64,000 nt of DNA from Pseudomonas viridiflava (GTDB lineage: Bacteria > Pseudomonadota > Gammaproteobacteria > Pseudomonadales > Pseudomonadaceae). The stretch lies in contig NZ_UTBZ01000052.1 in assembly GCF_900580865.1 (NCBI RefSeq), positions 337,862-401,861 of the forward strand, given 5' to 3'. The position numbers were made by a program, and so were the translations under genes. Shown piece after piece: positions 17,441 to 28,036 of the stretch. The notes under the pieces are model-generated. The model did not search any database. It was not told the DNA's origin and was given only the letters and a program-made list of their open reading frames with translations. Numbering within the stretch: the first letter of the stretch is position 1; each line of letters starts with the position of its first letter.

Positions 17441-18682
17441 CTATCGGGCAGGCACCAAAGCAGGCACAGAAGAGGTGTGCCAAATCAGGACTTTGCTCAC
17501 CCGGTTCTCTTCAGTCTCAAGAATTTCCAGGCGATAACGCCCGATCTTCAAGCAAACCGCACTTTCCGGAATAGTCTCCAACGCCTCGGTCACCAGCCCG
17601 TTCAGGGTTTTCGGCCCATCGCTCGGCAAATGCCAGCCCAGGCACTTGTTCAGCTCACGGATCGATGCGGTGCCATCAATCACCATGCGGCCATCGCCCT
17701 GTGGGTGGATGTGCGGATTATCCAGGCTGTGCTCGCTTTCGAATTCGCCAACGATTTCTTCGAGAATGTCTTCCAGCGTAACGATGCCGAGTACTTCGCC
17801 GTACTCGTCGACCACCATGCCGAGGCGGCGTTGTTGCTTGTGGAAGTTCAGCAGTTGCAGTTGCAGCGGCGTGCTTTCCGGTACGAAGTACGGCTCGTAA
17901 CTGGCGGCCAGCAAGGCTTCGAGCGTCAGATCTCCGTTGCTCAGCAGATGGCGGATCTGCCGGGTATTGAGCACCGCCTCGACCTGATTGATGTCGCTGT
18001 GGAACACCGGCAGGCGGGTGCGCTTGTTATGGCGTAGTTGTTCGATGATCTCTTCGATCGAGTCGTCGAGGTTGATGCCGTCGACGTCACTGCGCGGCAC
18101 CAGAATGTCGTTGACCGTAATGTTGTCCAGCGCATGAATACCTGAAACCGGGTGTGCCCGGACCGGGTGTTCGGGATCGTCGTAGCGATCGGCAGGCGAG
18201 TCATCTTCGCTTTGCTGCACGACCTGAACCTTGCGCGCAAATGGAGTCATCAGCAAACCGCTGGTACGACTGAACAGCCAGGCAAACGGATAGACAATCT
18301 TCAGTGGCACCGCCAGCAAGGTATTGCCGAACGCCAGCACGGCATCGGGATAGCGCCGGGCGACGGTACGCGGGAAGTAATCGGCAAACACCAGCAGAAT
18401 TGCGCCGGCACCGAGGCACGCAGCCCATGGGCCATTTTCTTCGCAGAGGAAGATCGCCAGCAGCGTCGCGATGATCACGGCGAGGGCACGGCACAGGGTA
18501 TTGCAGAGGATCAGGCTGTCGAGCGGGAAGCTTAGCTTCGCCAGCGGTTTATCGCTGGCGCGCGAGGCGGTGCGTTGCGCGAGCAGGTGCTGCTGCGCGA
18601 TTTCGACGGCGGTAAACAGCCCTGACCACAAAATCAGAAGGATAAATACCGCGAGCATCGGCCCTATGGGCAAAGCGTCCAT
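17441..18682 (-). CDS. CNNM/CorC-type membrane protein with CBS pair
   Basis: A 413-residue protein of the hemolysin-C/CorC family. The N-terminal CNNM domain (~1-170) has about four membrane segments, a CBS pair follows (~195-320, with ILVPRSDVDGI and VVDEYGEVLGIVTLEDILEE), and a C-terminal CorC_HlyC domain (~335-405) ends the protein. Such proteins are linked to magnesium or cobalt transport and its regulation. It lies 12 bases downstream of the YpjD-like gene, so the two are probably cotranscribed. Confidence 0.9.
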   Translation of the reverse strand: MDALPIGPMLAVFILLILWSGLFTAVEIAQQHLLAQRTASRASDKPLAKLSFPLDSLILCNTLCRALAVIIATLLAIFLCEENGPWAACLGAGAILLVFADYFPRTVARRYPDAVLAFGNTLLAVPLKIVYPFAWLFSRTSGLLMTPFARKVQVVQQSEDDSPADRYDDPEHPVRAHPVSGIHALDNITVNDILVPRSDVDGINLDDSIEEIIEQLRHNKRTRLPVFHSDINQVEAVLNTRQIRHLLSNGDLTLEALLAASYEPYFVPESTPLQLQLLNFHKQQRRLGMVVDEYGEVLGIVTLEDILEEIVGEFESEHSLDNPHIHPQGDGRMVIDGTASIRELNKCLGWHLPSDGPKTLNGLVTEALETIPESAVCLKIGRYRLEILETEENRVSKVLIWHTSSVPALVPAR

Positions 18683-18694
18683 TTATGCCGCCCG

Positions 18695-19507
18695 TCAGAT
18701 GTGCAGGATGTATTCACGAACCAGTTTGCTGCCGAAATATGCCAACATCAGCAGGCAGAAACCGGCGAGGGTCCAGCGAATCGCCTTGTGACCGCGCCAG
18801 CCGAGACGATTACGGCCCCAGAGCAGTACGCTGAATACGATCCAGGCCAGGCACGCCAGCAGGGTCTTGTGCACCAGATGCTGGGCGAACAGGTTCTCGA
18901 CGAACAGCCAGCCGGAGATCAGCGACAGCGACAACAGCGTCCAGCCGGCCCAGAGGAAACCGAACAGCAGGCTTTCCATGGTTTGCAGCGGCGGGAAGTT
19001 CTTGATCAGCCCGGACGGATGCTTGTGCTTGAGCTGATGGTCTTGCACCAGCAGCAGCAAGGCCTGGAACACCGCGATGGTGAACATGCCGTACGCGAGG
19101 ATCGACAATAGAATGTGCGCGAGGATGCCCGGCTCTTCATCGATGATCTGCACCGTACCGGTCGGCGCGAATTGCGCCAGCAGCACGGTGATCGCACCGA
19201 GCGGGAACAGCAGCACCAGCAGGTTTTCCACCGGAATCCGCGAGCAGGCAATCAGTGTTAGTGCGATCACTGCCGCGGCAATCAGGCTGGAGGCGCTGAA
19301 GAAATCCAGGCCCAGACCGATCGGCGTCAGCAAATGCGTGAGCAGGCTGGCAGCGTGGGCCACCACGGCGAAAACGCCGAGGCCAACCAGCAGGCGCTTG
19401 TTCGCCTTGGCGCCGGTGGCCAGACGGGTGCTCTGATAAAGGGTCGCAGCGGCATATAGAAGGGCGGCGGCGAGGGTGGTCAATAAACTGGGTGACAAGG
19501 GGAGCAT
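18695..19507 (-). CDS. Cytochrome c assembly-type membrane protein (YpjD-like)
   Basis: A 270-residue, eight-helix inner-membrane protein of the CcsA/CcmC/YpjD family. Two characteristic His-bearing segments are GILAHILLSILAYGMF and LVHKTLLACLAWIVF, with tryptophans in LWAGWTLLSL. The ATG at 19507 starts the first membrane helix; the longer open frame upstream has no membrane character and runs into the ffh promoter region. It is transcribed divergently from ffh, an arrangement I recall as conserved in pseudomonads. Confidence 0.9.
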   Translation of the reverse strand: MLPLSPSLLTTLAAALLYAAATLYQSTRLATGAKANKRLLVGLGVFAVVAHAASLLTHLLTPIGLGLDFFSASSLIAAAVIALTLIACSRIPVENLLVLLFPLGAITVLLAQFAPTGTVQIIDEEPGILAHILLSILAYGMFTIAVFQALLLLVQDHQLKHKHPSGLIKNFPPLQTMESLLFGFLWAGWTLLSLSLISGWLFVENLFAQHLVHKTLLACLAWIVFSVLLWGRNRLGWRGHKAIRWTLAGFCLLMLAYFGSKLVREYILHI

Positions 19508-19717
19508 AAATCCTGTTAGGCAAGCCCGAAAGGGGCTGAGTTTGGCATAGAACCGCCATGGCACGAAAGACTCAGGAAGCTGACAGCGAGGTGTCCGCCA
19601 GCCGCAGTCTTCGCTATAATCCGCGACCTGCCCACGCCGCAGGCTCGCCGAGCACATGTTGATTCCGGTCTGGGCCGCCATTATCCCGGTCTACACAGGG
19701 CCTGAAAGGATCGCGCA

Positions 19718-21094
<1,377 letters not shown>

Positions 21095-21096
21095 GG

Positions 21097-21252
21097 TGTC
21101 CCGTCTCACCCATTCTGCTCACTTATGGCGGCGCCTGATGCCCTCATGCTGCGTTGCCGCTCCTCGCCATAGCGGGCTATGACTCGTCGCGGCACCTTGC
21201 TTGAGGGCATCAGTCACTCGCCAAAAGTGAGCGAAATGGGTGAGACAGGACA
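21097..21252. repeat. 156-bp near-palindrome between ffh and rpsP
   Basis: Two ~77-base arms around a 3-base centre (GGG, 21174-21176) match at about three quarters of positions. Exact blocks include GTCTCACCCATT (21103-21114) with AATGGGTGAGAC (21235-21246), and CTGATGCCCTCA (21135-21146) with TGAGGGCATCAG (21202-21213). It begins 3 bases after the ffh stop. It is not a member of the REP families seen elsewhere in the window. Confidence 0.85.
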
Positions 21253-21404
21253 CTAAGACTTCGCCGGTCGTCGCACCGGCGCAGACCCTGCAAGGACGCA
21301 GGATCAACAGCAAACCCGCACTCGGCGGGAGCTGACTGGCCGTTTTCATCGACGGCTCTCTATGCAAATCTGCACGGCATGCCATAGGCGCCGGAAAAAG
21401 TCAT

Positions 21405-21432
21405 TTGCAAAAGTCCGGATATTCCTTAGAAT
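21405..21432 (+). promoter_or_regulatory. Sigma-70 promoter for the rpsP operon
   Basis: TTGCAA (21405-21410) and TAGAAT (21427-21432) are separated by 16 bases, about 70 bases before the rpsP start codon. The site fits a strong housekeeping promoter followed by a GC-rich, stringent-type discriminator region (GCGGCC). Confidence 0.6.
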
Positions 21433-21504
21433 ATGCGGCCTTTCGGGCACCCATGCCCGCTGTGCATTTAGATTTGCAGCACCGACTACAGGAACGATGT
21501 TCAC

Positions 21505-21756
21505 ATGCTAACAATCCGTCTTGCCCTTGGCGGCTCCAAAAAGCGCCCGTTTTACCACCTGACCGTAACCGACTCGCGTAACCCGCGTGACGGCTCCCAC
21601 AAAGAACAGGTTGGTTTCTTCAACCCTGTTGCCCGTGGTCAGGAAGTTCGTCTGTCCGTGAACCAAGAGCGCGTAGCCTACTGGCTGAGCGTTGGTGCAC
21701 AACCTTCTGAGCGTGTTGCTCAGTTGTTGAAGGAATCTGCCAAGGCTGCGGCCTGA
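21505..21756 (+). CDS. rpsP: 30S ribosomal protein S16
   Basis: An 83-residue ribosomal protein with the family N-terminus [21 protein letters not shown] and the DSRNPRDG motif. It is the first gene of the conserved rpsP-rimM-trmD-rplS operon, and rimM follows after 5 bases. Length is normal. Confidence 0.98.
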   Translation: MLTIRLALGGSKKRPFYHLTVTDSRNPRDGSHKEQVGFFNPVARGQEVRLSVNQERVAYWLSVGAQPSERVAQLLKESAKAAA

Positions 21757-21761
21757 GCAAT

Positions 21762-22298
21762 ATGAACGCGACGCCTGCTGTTGCCGATGATTTGATCGTT
21801 ATTGGCAAAATTTATTCTGTTCATGGCGTTCGCGGCGAAGTGAAGGTTTATTCCTTTACTGATCCGACTGAAAACCTGTTGCAGTACAAAACCTGGACGC
21901 TCAAGCGCGAAGGCAATGTGAAACAGGTCGAGCTGGTCAGTGGACGCGGGAACGACAAGTTCCTGGTCGCAAAGCTCAAGGGTCTTGATGATCGTGAAGA
22001 AGCTCGTCTTCTGGCCGGTTACGAGATCTGCGTGCCGCGCAATCTGTTCGCTGAATTGACCGAAGGCGAGTACTACTGGTACCAGCTGGAAGGTCTGAAG
22101 GTCATCGACACCCTTGGGCAATTGCTCGGGAAAATCGATCATCTTCTGGAAACCGGCGCCAATGATGTAATGGTCGTCAAGCCTTGCGCTGGCAGCCTGG
22201 ATGATCGCGAACGCCTGTTGCCCTATACGGAGCAATGCGTGTTGGCCATCGACCTGGCAGCGGGCGAGATGAAGGTGGATTGGGACGCGGACTTCTAA
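21762..22298 (+). CDS. rimM: Ribosome maturation factor RimM
   Basis: A 178-residue protein that binds S19 and assists late 16S processing in the 30S head. The N-terminal RimM barrel has the motif [20 protein letters not shown]; the C-terminal PRC-barrel begins near [13 protein letters not shown] and ends [19 protein letters not shown]. It lies 5 bases after rpsP, and trmD starts 2 bases after its stop. Confidence 0.97.
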   Translation: MNATPAVADDLIVIGKIYSVHGVRGEVKVYSFTDPTENLLQYKTWTLKREGNVKQVELVSGRGNDKFLVAKLKGLDDREEARLLAGYEICVPRNLFAELTEGEYYWYQLEGLKVIDTLGQLLGKIDHLLETGANDVMVVKPCAGSLDDRERLLPYTEQCVLAIDLAAGEMKVDWDADF

Positions 22299-22300
22299 AC

Positions 22301-23053
22301 GTGGCTAATTTGCGCGTAGAAGTGATCAGTTTGTTTCCCGAGATGTTTTCCGCCATCGGCGACTACGGCATCACCAGTCGTGCGGTCAAACAGGGGCTCT
22401 TGCAGCTGACCTGTTGGAATCCGCGAGATTACACGACGGATCGGCATCACACTGTGGACGATCGCCCGTTTGGCGGTGGTCCGGGCATGGTGATGAAGAT
22501 CAAGCCCCTGGAAGATGCTCTGGCTCAGGCCAAGGCAGCAGCCGGGGAGGCGGCGAAGGTGATTTACCTGTCCCCCCAAGGCCGTCAACTGACTCAGTCG
22601 GCGGTACGCGAGCTGGCACAATCGGATGCATTGATCCTGATTGCCGGCCGCTATGAAGGCATTGACGAGCGCTTTATTGAGGCTCATGTCGATGAAGAGT
22701 GGTCGATTGGCGACTATGTACTGTCTGGCGGCGAGCTGCCGGCCATGGTCCTGATCGATGCGGTTACACGACTGCTGCCTGGAGCTTTAGGGCATGCGGA
22801 TTCCGCTGAGGAAGATTCCTTTACGGATGGTCTGCTGGATTGCCCGCACTACACCCGACCTGAGGTGTATGCGGATCAGCGTGTTCCCGACGTGTTGCTG
22901 AGTGGCAATCACGCGCATATCCGGCGTTGGCGTTTACAGCAGTCCCTTGGTAGGACCTTTGAACGACGCGCCGATCTTCTGGAAAGCCGCTCGCTTTCTG
23001 GAGAAGAGAAGAAGCTGCTCGAGGAATACATCCGCGAGCGGGACGATAGTTAA
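22301..23053 (+). CDS. trmD: tRNA (guanine37-N1)-methyltransferase
   Basis: A 250-residue SPOUT enzyme that forms m1G37 in tRNAs and prevents frameshifting. It has the trefoil-knot motifs [20 protein letters not shown] and [18 protein letters not shown] start at 22301, directly after the rimM stop, gives the expected N-terminus ([13 protein letters not shown]). A longer frame from 22235 would overlap rimM and has no conserved sequence. It is cotranscribed with rimM and rplS. Confidence 0.97.
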   Translation: MANLRVEVISLFPEMFSAIGDYGITSRAVKQGLLQLTCWNPRDYTTDRHHTVDDRPFGGGPGMVMKIKPLEDALAQAKAAAGEAAKVIYLSPQGRQLTQSAVRELAQSDALILIAGRYEGIDERFIEAHVDEEWSIGDYVLSGGELPAMVLIDAVTRLLPGALGHADSAEEDSFTDGLLDCPHYTRPEVYADQRVPDVLLSGNHAHIRRWRLQQSLGRTFERRADLLESRSLSGEEKKLLEEYIRERDDS

Positions 23054-23098
23054 CAACGTATCGATGGTAGATCGAACGATTTACCTTAGGAGCACAGC

Positions 23099-23449
23099 AT
23101 GACCAACAAAATCATCCTTGCACTCGAAGCAGAGCAGATGACCAAAGAAATCCCTACCTTCGCCCCAGGCGACACTATTGTCGTTCAGGTGAAAGTGAAG
23201 GAAGGCGATCGTTCCCGTCTGCAAGCGTTCGAAGGCGTTGTAATCGCCAAGCGTAACCGCGGCGTGAACAGTGCGTTCACCGTTCGTAAAATCTCCAACG
23301 GTGTTGGCGTAGAACGTACTTTCCAGACCTACTCCCCGCAGATCGACAGCATGGCTGTTAAACGTCGCGGTGACGTACGTAAAGCCAAGCTGTACTACCT
23401 GCGCGACCTGTCGGGTAAAGCAGCTCGCATCAAGGAAAAACTGGCTTAA
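23099..23449 (+). CDS. rplS: 50S ribosomal protein L19
   Basis: A 116-residue ribosomal protein at the 30S-50S interface. Family segments [34 protein letters not shown] and [19 protein letters not shown] are all present. It is the last gene of the operon and is followed at once by an intrinsic terminator. Confidence 0.98.
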
Positions 23450-23467
23450 GTCCAGCTTCCGATGCAG

Positions 23468-23496
23468 AAAAAAGCAGCCTACGGGCTGCTTTTTTG
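23468..23496 (+). terminator. Intrinsic terminator after rplS
   Basis: AAAAAAGCAGCC (23468-23479) pairs with GGCTGCTTTTTT (23484-23495) around a 4-base loop. The T run is in the descending stem. Confidence 0.92.
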
Positions 23497-23522
23497 TTGC
23501 CCGTAATAAACTGCCCCCATCT

Positions 23523-23557
23523 TGTAGGAGCTGCCGAAGGCTGCGATCTTTTGATCT
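23523..23557. repeat. Family-B repeat, single copy
   Basis: TGTAGGAGCTGCCGAAGGCT then GCGATCTTTTGATCTT, between the rplS terminator and the thioesterase gene. Confidence 0.8.
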
Positions 23558-23597
23558 TGTTTTCGATTTGCAGTCTACTTTTTACGAGTCATCTCAC

Positions 23598-24011
23598 ATG
23601 TCTACCCGCGACCAGGAAATCGAACGCCGCACCGAACTCTCGGTGACCCGTGTAACCAAAGCCGTCTTCCCGCCGACCACCAACCACCACAACACCCTGT
23701 TCGGTGGCACCGCGCTGGCATGGATGGACGAAGTCTCGTTCATCACTGCTACGCGCTTCTGCCGCTTGCCGCTGGTGACAGTGTCCACCGACCGCATCGA
23801 CTTCAATCACGCGATCCCGGCCGGCTCCATCGTTGAGCTGGTCGGGAAGGTGATCAAGGTTGGCAACACCAGCCTCAAGGTTGAGGTGGAAGTGTTTGTC
23901 GAAAGCATGAGCTGCGATGGTCGTGAGAAAGCCATCCATGGGCAGTTCAGCTTTGTTGCCATTGATGATGACAAGCGGCCGGTGCCGGTGCTGCCCGGGT
24001 TTGCGGCCTGA
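23598..24011 (+). CDS. Acyl-CoA thioesterase, YciA-like hotdog fold
   Basis: A 137-residue hotdog protein that would hydrolyse acyl-CoA thioesters. The N-terminal VFPPTTNHHNTLFGGTALAW and following MDEVSFITATRF match the YciA/BACH active-site pattern (N-x-x-x-T-x-F-G-G with the downstream Asp). The ATG at 23598 begins the conserved protein; upstream sequence in frame is the rplS terminator and a repeat. It is monocistronic, with a REP pair behind it. Confidence 0.9.
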   Translation: MSTRDQEIERRTELSVTRVTKAVFPPTTNHHNTLFGGTALAWMDEVSFITATRFCRLPLVTVSTDRIDFNHAIPAGSIVELVGKVIKVGNTSLKVEVEVFVESMSCDGREKAIHGQFSFVAIDDDKRPVPVLPGFAA

Positions 24012-24032
24012 TCAAATACCGCGTCGCGTCAT

Positions 24033-24098
24033 TCGCGAGCAGGCTCGCTCCCACATTGGATCGCGGTCCCCTGTGGGAGCGAGCCTGCTCGCGAAGGC
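24033..24098. repeat. Inverted REP pair, family A
   Basis: TTCGCGAGCAGGCTCGCTCC at 24033 faces TGTGGGAGCGAGCCTGCTCG at 24072. It occupies the convergent gap between the thioesterase and antiporter genes. Confidence 0.88.
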
Positions 24099-24104
24099 GT
24101 CAGC

Positions 24105-25913
24105 TCAGGCGCCACTGGCCTCAGGCTGAATCAACGCCAACAACGTCCATCCCGCCCCAGGCTTCACCGTCGTCTCCGGCGTCACCACATGCACCCAGCC
24201 ACTGTCATCGCGCATGAACAATAACGTCGCGCGATTACCATGCAGCGCGCGGTAATCCTCCCAACCAAACCCGTCCGTCAACGTCGTGCTGTAAAGCTCG
24301 GCACCCTGGCCCATCTGACTGGCCAGTTTCGCGTAGGTAAACGCCTCGCTACCCAACTGATTGCCGCGATGCTCAAGGCTTGCGCGGTGTTTATCGCTGC
24401 GCCGGCTCTCATGACCGCTGGCCAGACCAAACAAGCGTTGATGGCCGAAATCATGCCGAAAACGCATCGCCGCCAAAGTATTGAGTTCACCCGACGGCGA
24501 CAGCGCCAGCAAGTGCCCTAGCCCGACCAGATCCAGATGCGCATCGGCATGCTGCGAAGCCGGATTGCCGAAGTAGGTGGGCAAGCCTTCCATACGCGCG
24601 GCACGAATGTTTTCCCAGCTCGAATCGGTCAGCAGCACACGGCTGCCCAGTTGCTGCAGCGATTTTCCCAGCTCTCGCGCCGGGCCGTTGGCGCCGACGA
24701 TCAGGAACCCACTCGGCGCGGGCTCCGCGACCTTGAGCAGTCGTGCAAGTGGTCGCGCAGTCGCACTCTGCAGCACAACAGTGCCGATGATCACCGCAAA
24801 CGTCAGCGGCACCAGCAGCAGTGCGCCTTCATGCCCGGCTTCATGCAGACGAATCGCGAAAATCGCCGACACCGCCGCCGCGACAATCCCGCGCGGCGCG
24901 ATCCAGCACAGCAATGCACGCTCACGCCAGCTCAGGCTGGACCCCGCTGTACTGAGCAGCACATTCAATGGCCGGGCAATCAGCTGGATTACCAGTAGCA
25001 GGATCAGCACCAGCGGGCCTAATCCGATCAAGGCGTACAAATCCAGGCGCGCCGCCAACAGAATGAACAACCCGGAAATCAGCAGCACGCTGAGGTTTTC
25101 CTTGAAGTGCAAGATATGCCGCACATCCACGCCTTTCATGTTGGCCAGCCACATGCCCATCAGCGTCACCGCCAGCAGGCCGGACTCGTGCATCACGGTG
25201 TTCGAAGCAATGAAAATCCCCAGCACCGCCGCCAACGACGCAAGGTTATGCAGATATTCCGGCAGCCACTGCCGGCGGATCACCGTGCCGAGCAGCCAGC
25301 CTCCGACAATGCCGAACACCGCGCCGCACACAATCACGCCGCCGAAGGTAAACAGACTTTGCTTGAGCCCATGACCTTCGGCGCTGGCAATGATGAAGCT
25401 GTAAACCACCACGGCGAGGAGGGCGCCGATCGGATCGATGACAATGCCTTCCCAGCGCAGAATGTTGGCGATCGAGGCTTTCGGTCGCACCACGCGCAGC
25501 ATCGGCACAATCACTGTCGGGCCAGTGACCAGCGTCAGGCTGCCGAAGAGGATGGCCAGCATCCAGTCGAAACCGAGCAGGAAATGCGTGGCGACGGCGA
25601 TGACGATCCAGGTCGAGATCGCGCCCAGGGTCACCAGTCGATGGACGACGCTGCCGATCTCCTTCCACTCCGACAGGTGCAGGGTCAGGCTGCCCTCGAA
25701 CAGAATCAGCGCCACCGCCAGTGACACCAGCGGCATCAACAGCGGGCCGAACATTTCCTGCGGATCGAGCCAGCCCAGCACCGGCCCGACCAGAATCCCC
25801 GTCAGCAACAAGAACAGAATCGCTGGCAGCTTCAGACGCCAGGCCAGCCATTGGCAACCCAGCGCCGCCGCGCCAATCCCGCCAAATGCCAAGAGAATTT
25901 GCTGCTCGTTCAT
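24105..25913 (-). CDS. Cation:proton antiporter with RCK-type C-terminal domain
   Basis: A 602-residue inner-membrane antiporter of the CPA1/NhaP2 kind. Residues 1-~400 form about twelve helices, with the ion-pathway segments EGIVIDPIGALLAVVVY and WIAPRGIVAAAVSAIF. Residues ~410-530 form a cytosolic nucleotide-binding domain (FLIVGANGPARELGKSL), and a further C-terminal domain follows. Exchange of Na+ or K+ for H+ is expected, with gating by a nucleotide. It is divergent from xerD. Confidence 0.9.
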   Translation of the reverse strand: MNEQQILLAFGGIGAAALGCQWLAWRLKLPAILFLLLTGILVGPVLGWLDPQEMFGPLLMPLVSLAVALILFEGSLTLHLSEWKEIGSVVHRLVTLGAISTWIVIAVATHFLLGFDWMLAILFGSLTLVTGPTVIVPMLRVVRPKASIANILRWEGIVIDPIGALLAVVVYSFIIASAEGHGLKQSLFTFGGVIVCGAVFGIVGGWLLGTVIRRQWLPEYLHNLASLAAVLGIFIASNTVMHESGLLAVTLMGMWLANMKGVDVRHILHFKENLSVLLISGLFILLAARLDLYALIGLGPLVLILLLVIQLIARPLNVLLSTAGSSLSWRERALLCWIAPRGIVAAAVSAIFAIRLHEAGHEGALLLVPLTFAVIIGTVVLQSATARPLARLLKVAEPAPSGFLIVGANGPARELGKSLQQLGSRVLLTDSSWENIRAARMEGLPTYFGNPASQHADAHLDLVGLGHLLALSPSGELNTLAAMRFRHDFGHQRLFGLASGHESRRSDKHRASLEHRGNQLGSEAFTYAKLASQMGQGAELYSTTLTDGFGWEDYRALHGNRATLLFMRDDSGWVHVVTPETTVKPGAGWTLLALIQPEASGA

Positions 25914-26021
25914 TGATGCTCCCTGTTCCTTGAAATAGCGGGCTATGAAAGACTAGCGCCCATTCCTACAGTTCACTCTACATTTGCGCACAGTCCTTGA
26001 GGCTGTGTGACTTGAGCGCCC

Positions 26022-26918
26022 ATGCCTGCCATCGACCATCCGCTGATTGACCAATTCCTCGACGCTTTATGGCTGGAGAAAGGCCTGTCCGACAACACCC
26101 GCGGCGCTTATCGCAGCGATCTGGCGCTGTTCAACGGCTGGTTGCAGGAGAAAAACCTGGAGCTGATCAATGCTGGCCGCGAGTTGATCCTTGATCACTT
26201 GTCCTGGCGTCTGGAGCAGAACTACAAACCACGCTCCACCGCGAGATTCCTCTCCGGGGTGCGTGGCTTTTATCGCTATCTGCTGCGAGAAAAAATGATC
26301 AGCGTCGACCCGACGTTGCGCGTCGATATGCCGCAACTCGGTAGGCCGTTGCCTAAATCCCTGTCGGAAGCCGACGTCGAAGCCCTGCTTAAAGCACCCG
26401 ATCTGAGCGAAGCGATCGGCCAGCGTGACCGCGCCATGCTTGAAGTGCTGTACGCCTGTGGCCTGCGCGTGACCGAACTGGTCAGCCTGACGCTGGAACA
26501 GGTCAACCTGCGTCAAGGTGTGTTGCGGGTGATGGGCAAGGGCAGCAAGGAGCGACTGGTGCCAATGGGCGAAGAGGCGATCGTCTGGATTGAGCGCTAC
26601 ATGCGCGATGGTCGCGGTGAGCTGCTCGGTGGCCGGCCCAGTGATGTGCTGTTTCCCAGCCAGCGCGGGGAGCAGATGACCCGCCAGACCTTCTGGCACC
26701 GGATCAAGCATCAGGCCAAGGTTGCCGGGATCGGCAAGTCGCTGTCGCCGCACACCCTGCGCCACGCGTTTGCCACGCACCTGCTCAACCACGGCGCGGA
26801 TTTGCGCGTGGTGCAGATGTTGCTGGGTCATAGCGACCTTTCCACCACGCAGATCTACACCCACGTCGCCCGTGCCCGCCTGCAGGATCTGCACGCCAAA
26901 CACCATCCACGCGGCTGA
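26022..26918 (+). CDS. xerD: Tyrosine recombinase XerD
   Basis: The 298-residue partner of XerC that resolves chromosome dimers at dif under FtsK control. The SAM-like N-terminal domain spans 1-~95. The catalytic residues are all present: Arg149 (ACGLRVTEL), Lys173 (GKGSKERLVP), His244 and Arg247 (HTLRHAF), His270 (LGHSD) and Tyr279 (TTQIYTHV). It is chromosomal core: dsbC lies downstream on the same strand, as I recall for other pseudomonads, and no integrated element adjoins it. Confidence 0.97.
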   Translation: MPAIDHPLIDQFLDALWLEKGLSDNTRGAYRSDLALFNGWLQEKNLELINAGRELILDHLSWRLEQNYKPRSTARFLSGVRGFYRYLLREKMISVDPTLRVDMPQLGRPLPKSLSEADVEALLKAPDLSEAIGQRDRAMLEVLYACGLRVTELVSLTLEQVNLRQGVLRVMGKGSKERLVPMGEEAIVWIERYMRDGRGELLGGRPSDVLFPSQRGEQMTRQTFWHRIKHQAKVAGIGKSLSPHTLRHAFATHLLNHGADLRVVQMLLGHSDLSTTQIYTHVARARLQDLHAKHHPRG

Positions 26919-26929
26919 ACAAAAAATCC

Positions 26930-27018
26930 TGTGGGAGCGAGCCTGCTCGCGAAGAGGGAGTGTCAGTCAGCGCTCATTTAGCTGACACACCGCTTTCGCG
27001 AGCAGGCTCGCTCCCACA
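26930..27018. repeat. Inverted REP pair, family A
   Basis: TGTGGGAGCGAGCCTGCTCG at 26930 faces TTCGCGAGCAGGCTCGCTCC at 26995. The spacer carries its own short inverted repeat (TGTCAG ... GCTGACACA). The pair lies between xerD and dsbC. Confidence 0.88.
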
Positions 27019-27173
27019 AGGATCTGTGCAGTCCTGAAAGTGTGGCGACAGGCGCATTCGGCCACCGTGGCCTTATGTGTTAGGCTTTGCCGGTTTGCAC
27101 GATGGGCGGTTATGACCCGGTGTTCCGGCACGGGCGTTCTGATCGTTTCATTTGTCCGCCTTCAGGAGTTCTC

Positions 27174-27905
27174 ATGCGTCTGACCCAGATTTTCGCCGCC
27201 GCAGCCATTGCGTTGGTCAGCACCTTTGCCGTCGCCGATGACGCGGCCGACAAAGCGATTCGTCAAAGCCTGGAAAAACTCGAACTCGAGGTTCCGGTAG
27301 AAAGCATCAATGCCAGCCCGCTGCCGGGCATGTACGAAGTCAAACTCAAAGGCAGCCGCGTGCTGTACGCCAGCGCCGATGGCCAGTACATCGTTCAGGG
27401 TTATCTGTTCCAGCTCAAGGACGGCAAACCGGTCAACCTGACCGAGAAGACCGAGCGCCTGGGCATCTCCAAACTGGTCAATGCCATCCCGGTGGCCGAA
27501 ACCGTGGTTTACCCGGCCGTGGGCGAAACCAAATCGCACATCACCGTGTTCACCGACACCACCTGCCCGTACTGCCACAAGCTGCACGCCGAAGTGCCTG
27601 AGCTGAACAAACGCGGCATCGAAGTTCGCTACGTTGCGTTCCCGCGCCAGGGCCTCGGCTCGCCGGGTGACGAGCAACTGCAAGCCGTGTGGTGCTCGAA
27701 AGACAAGAAGGCCGCCATGGACAAAATGGTCGATGGCAAGGAAATCAAGGCCGCCAAATGCGATAACCCGGTTTCCAGGCAGTTCGCCCTCGGTCAGTCG
27801 ATTGGCGTGAACGGCACACCGGCCATCGTTTTGGCTGACGGACAAGTGATTCCGGGCTACCAGCCTGCGCCACAAGTCGCCAAACTGGCGCTGGGCGCGA
27901 AGTAA
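27174..27905 (+). CDS. dsbC: Thiol:disulfide interchange protein DsbC
   Basis: A 243-residue periplasmic disulfide isomerase. The signal peptide is MRLTQIFAAAAIALVSTFAVA, an N-terminal dimerisation domain follows (~25-90), and the thioredoxin fold has the CPYC active site (131-134) and cis-Pro in NGTPAIVLADG. A second Cys pair (WCSKDK, KCDNP) is the structural disulfide of the family. The ATG at 27174 has a clear AGGAG and gives the signal peptide; the longer upstream frame is not conserved. Confidence 0.96.
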   Translation: MRLTQIFAAAAIALVSTFAVADDAADKAIRQSLEKLELEVPVESINASPLPGMYEVKLKGSRVLYASADGQYIVQGYLFQLKDGKPVNLTEKTERLGISKLVNAIPVAETVVYPAVGETKSHITVFTDTTCPYCHKLHAEVPELNKRGIEVRYVAFPRQGLGSPGDEQLQAVWCSKDKKAAMDKMVDGKEIKAAKCDNPVSRQFALGQSIGVNGTPAIVLADGQVIPGYQPAPQVAKLALGAK

Positions 27906-27910
27906 ATTCG

Positions 27911-27936
27911 CATCGTCACGGTCAGCCGTGACGATC
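27911..27936. terminator. Hairpin after dsbC
   Basis: ATCGTCACGG and CCGTGACGAT pair around a 4-base loop 6 bases after the dsbC stop. It has no long T run, so it is a weak or Rho-assisted terminator at best. Confidence 0.45.
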
Positions 27937-27997
27937 ATGGTCCGGTAGCCACATCGCCGGGCCATTAATAGAGAGCCGCGAGCACGCGGTTGTTTTC

Positions 27998-28022
27998 CGG
28001 CCGACCCCGCGTCGGCCGTTTT
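27998..28022 (+). terminator. Terminator-like hairpin in the hom leader
   Basis: CGGCCGAC (27998-28005) pairs with GTCGGCCG (28011-28018), followed by TTTTA. It ends just before the GGGGAG ribosome-binding site of hom, so it could end read-through from dsbC or attenuate hom. Confidence 0.45.
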
Positions 28023-28036
28023 ATGGGGAGTTCACA

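Noticed and set aside
26022..27018. Integrated element next to the tyrosine recombinase
   Set aside because: The recombinase is full-length XerD beside housekeeping genes (antiporter, dsbC); no att-like direct repeats or phage genes adjoin it.
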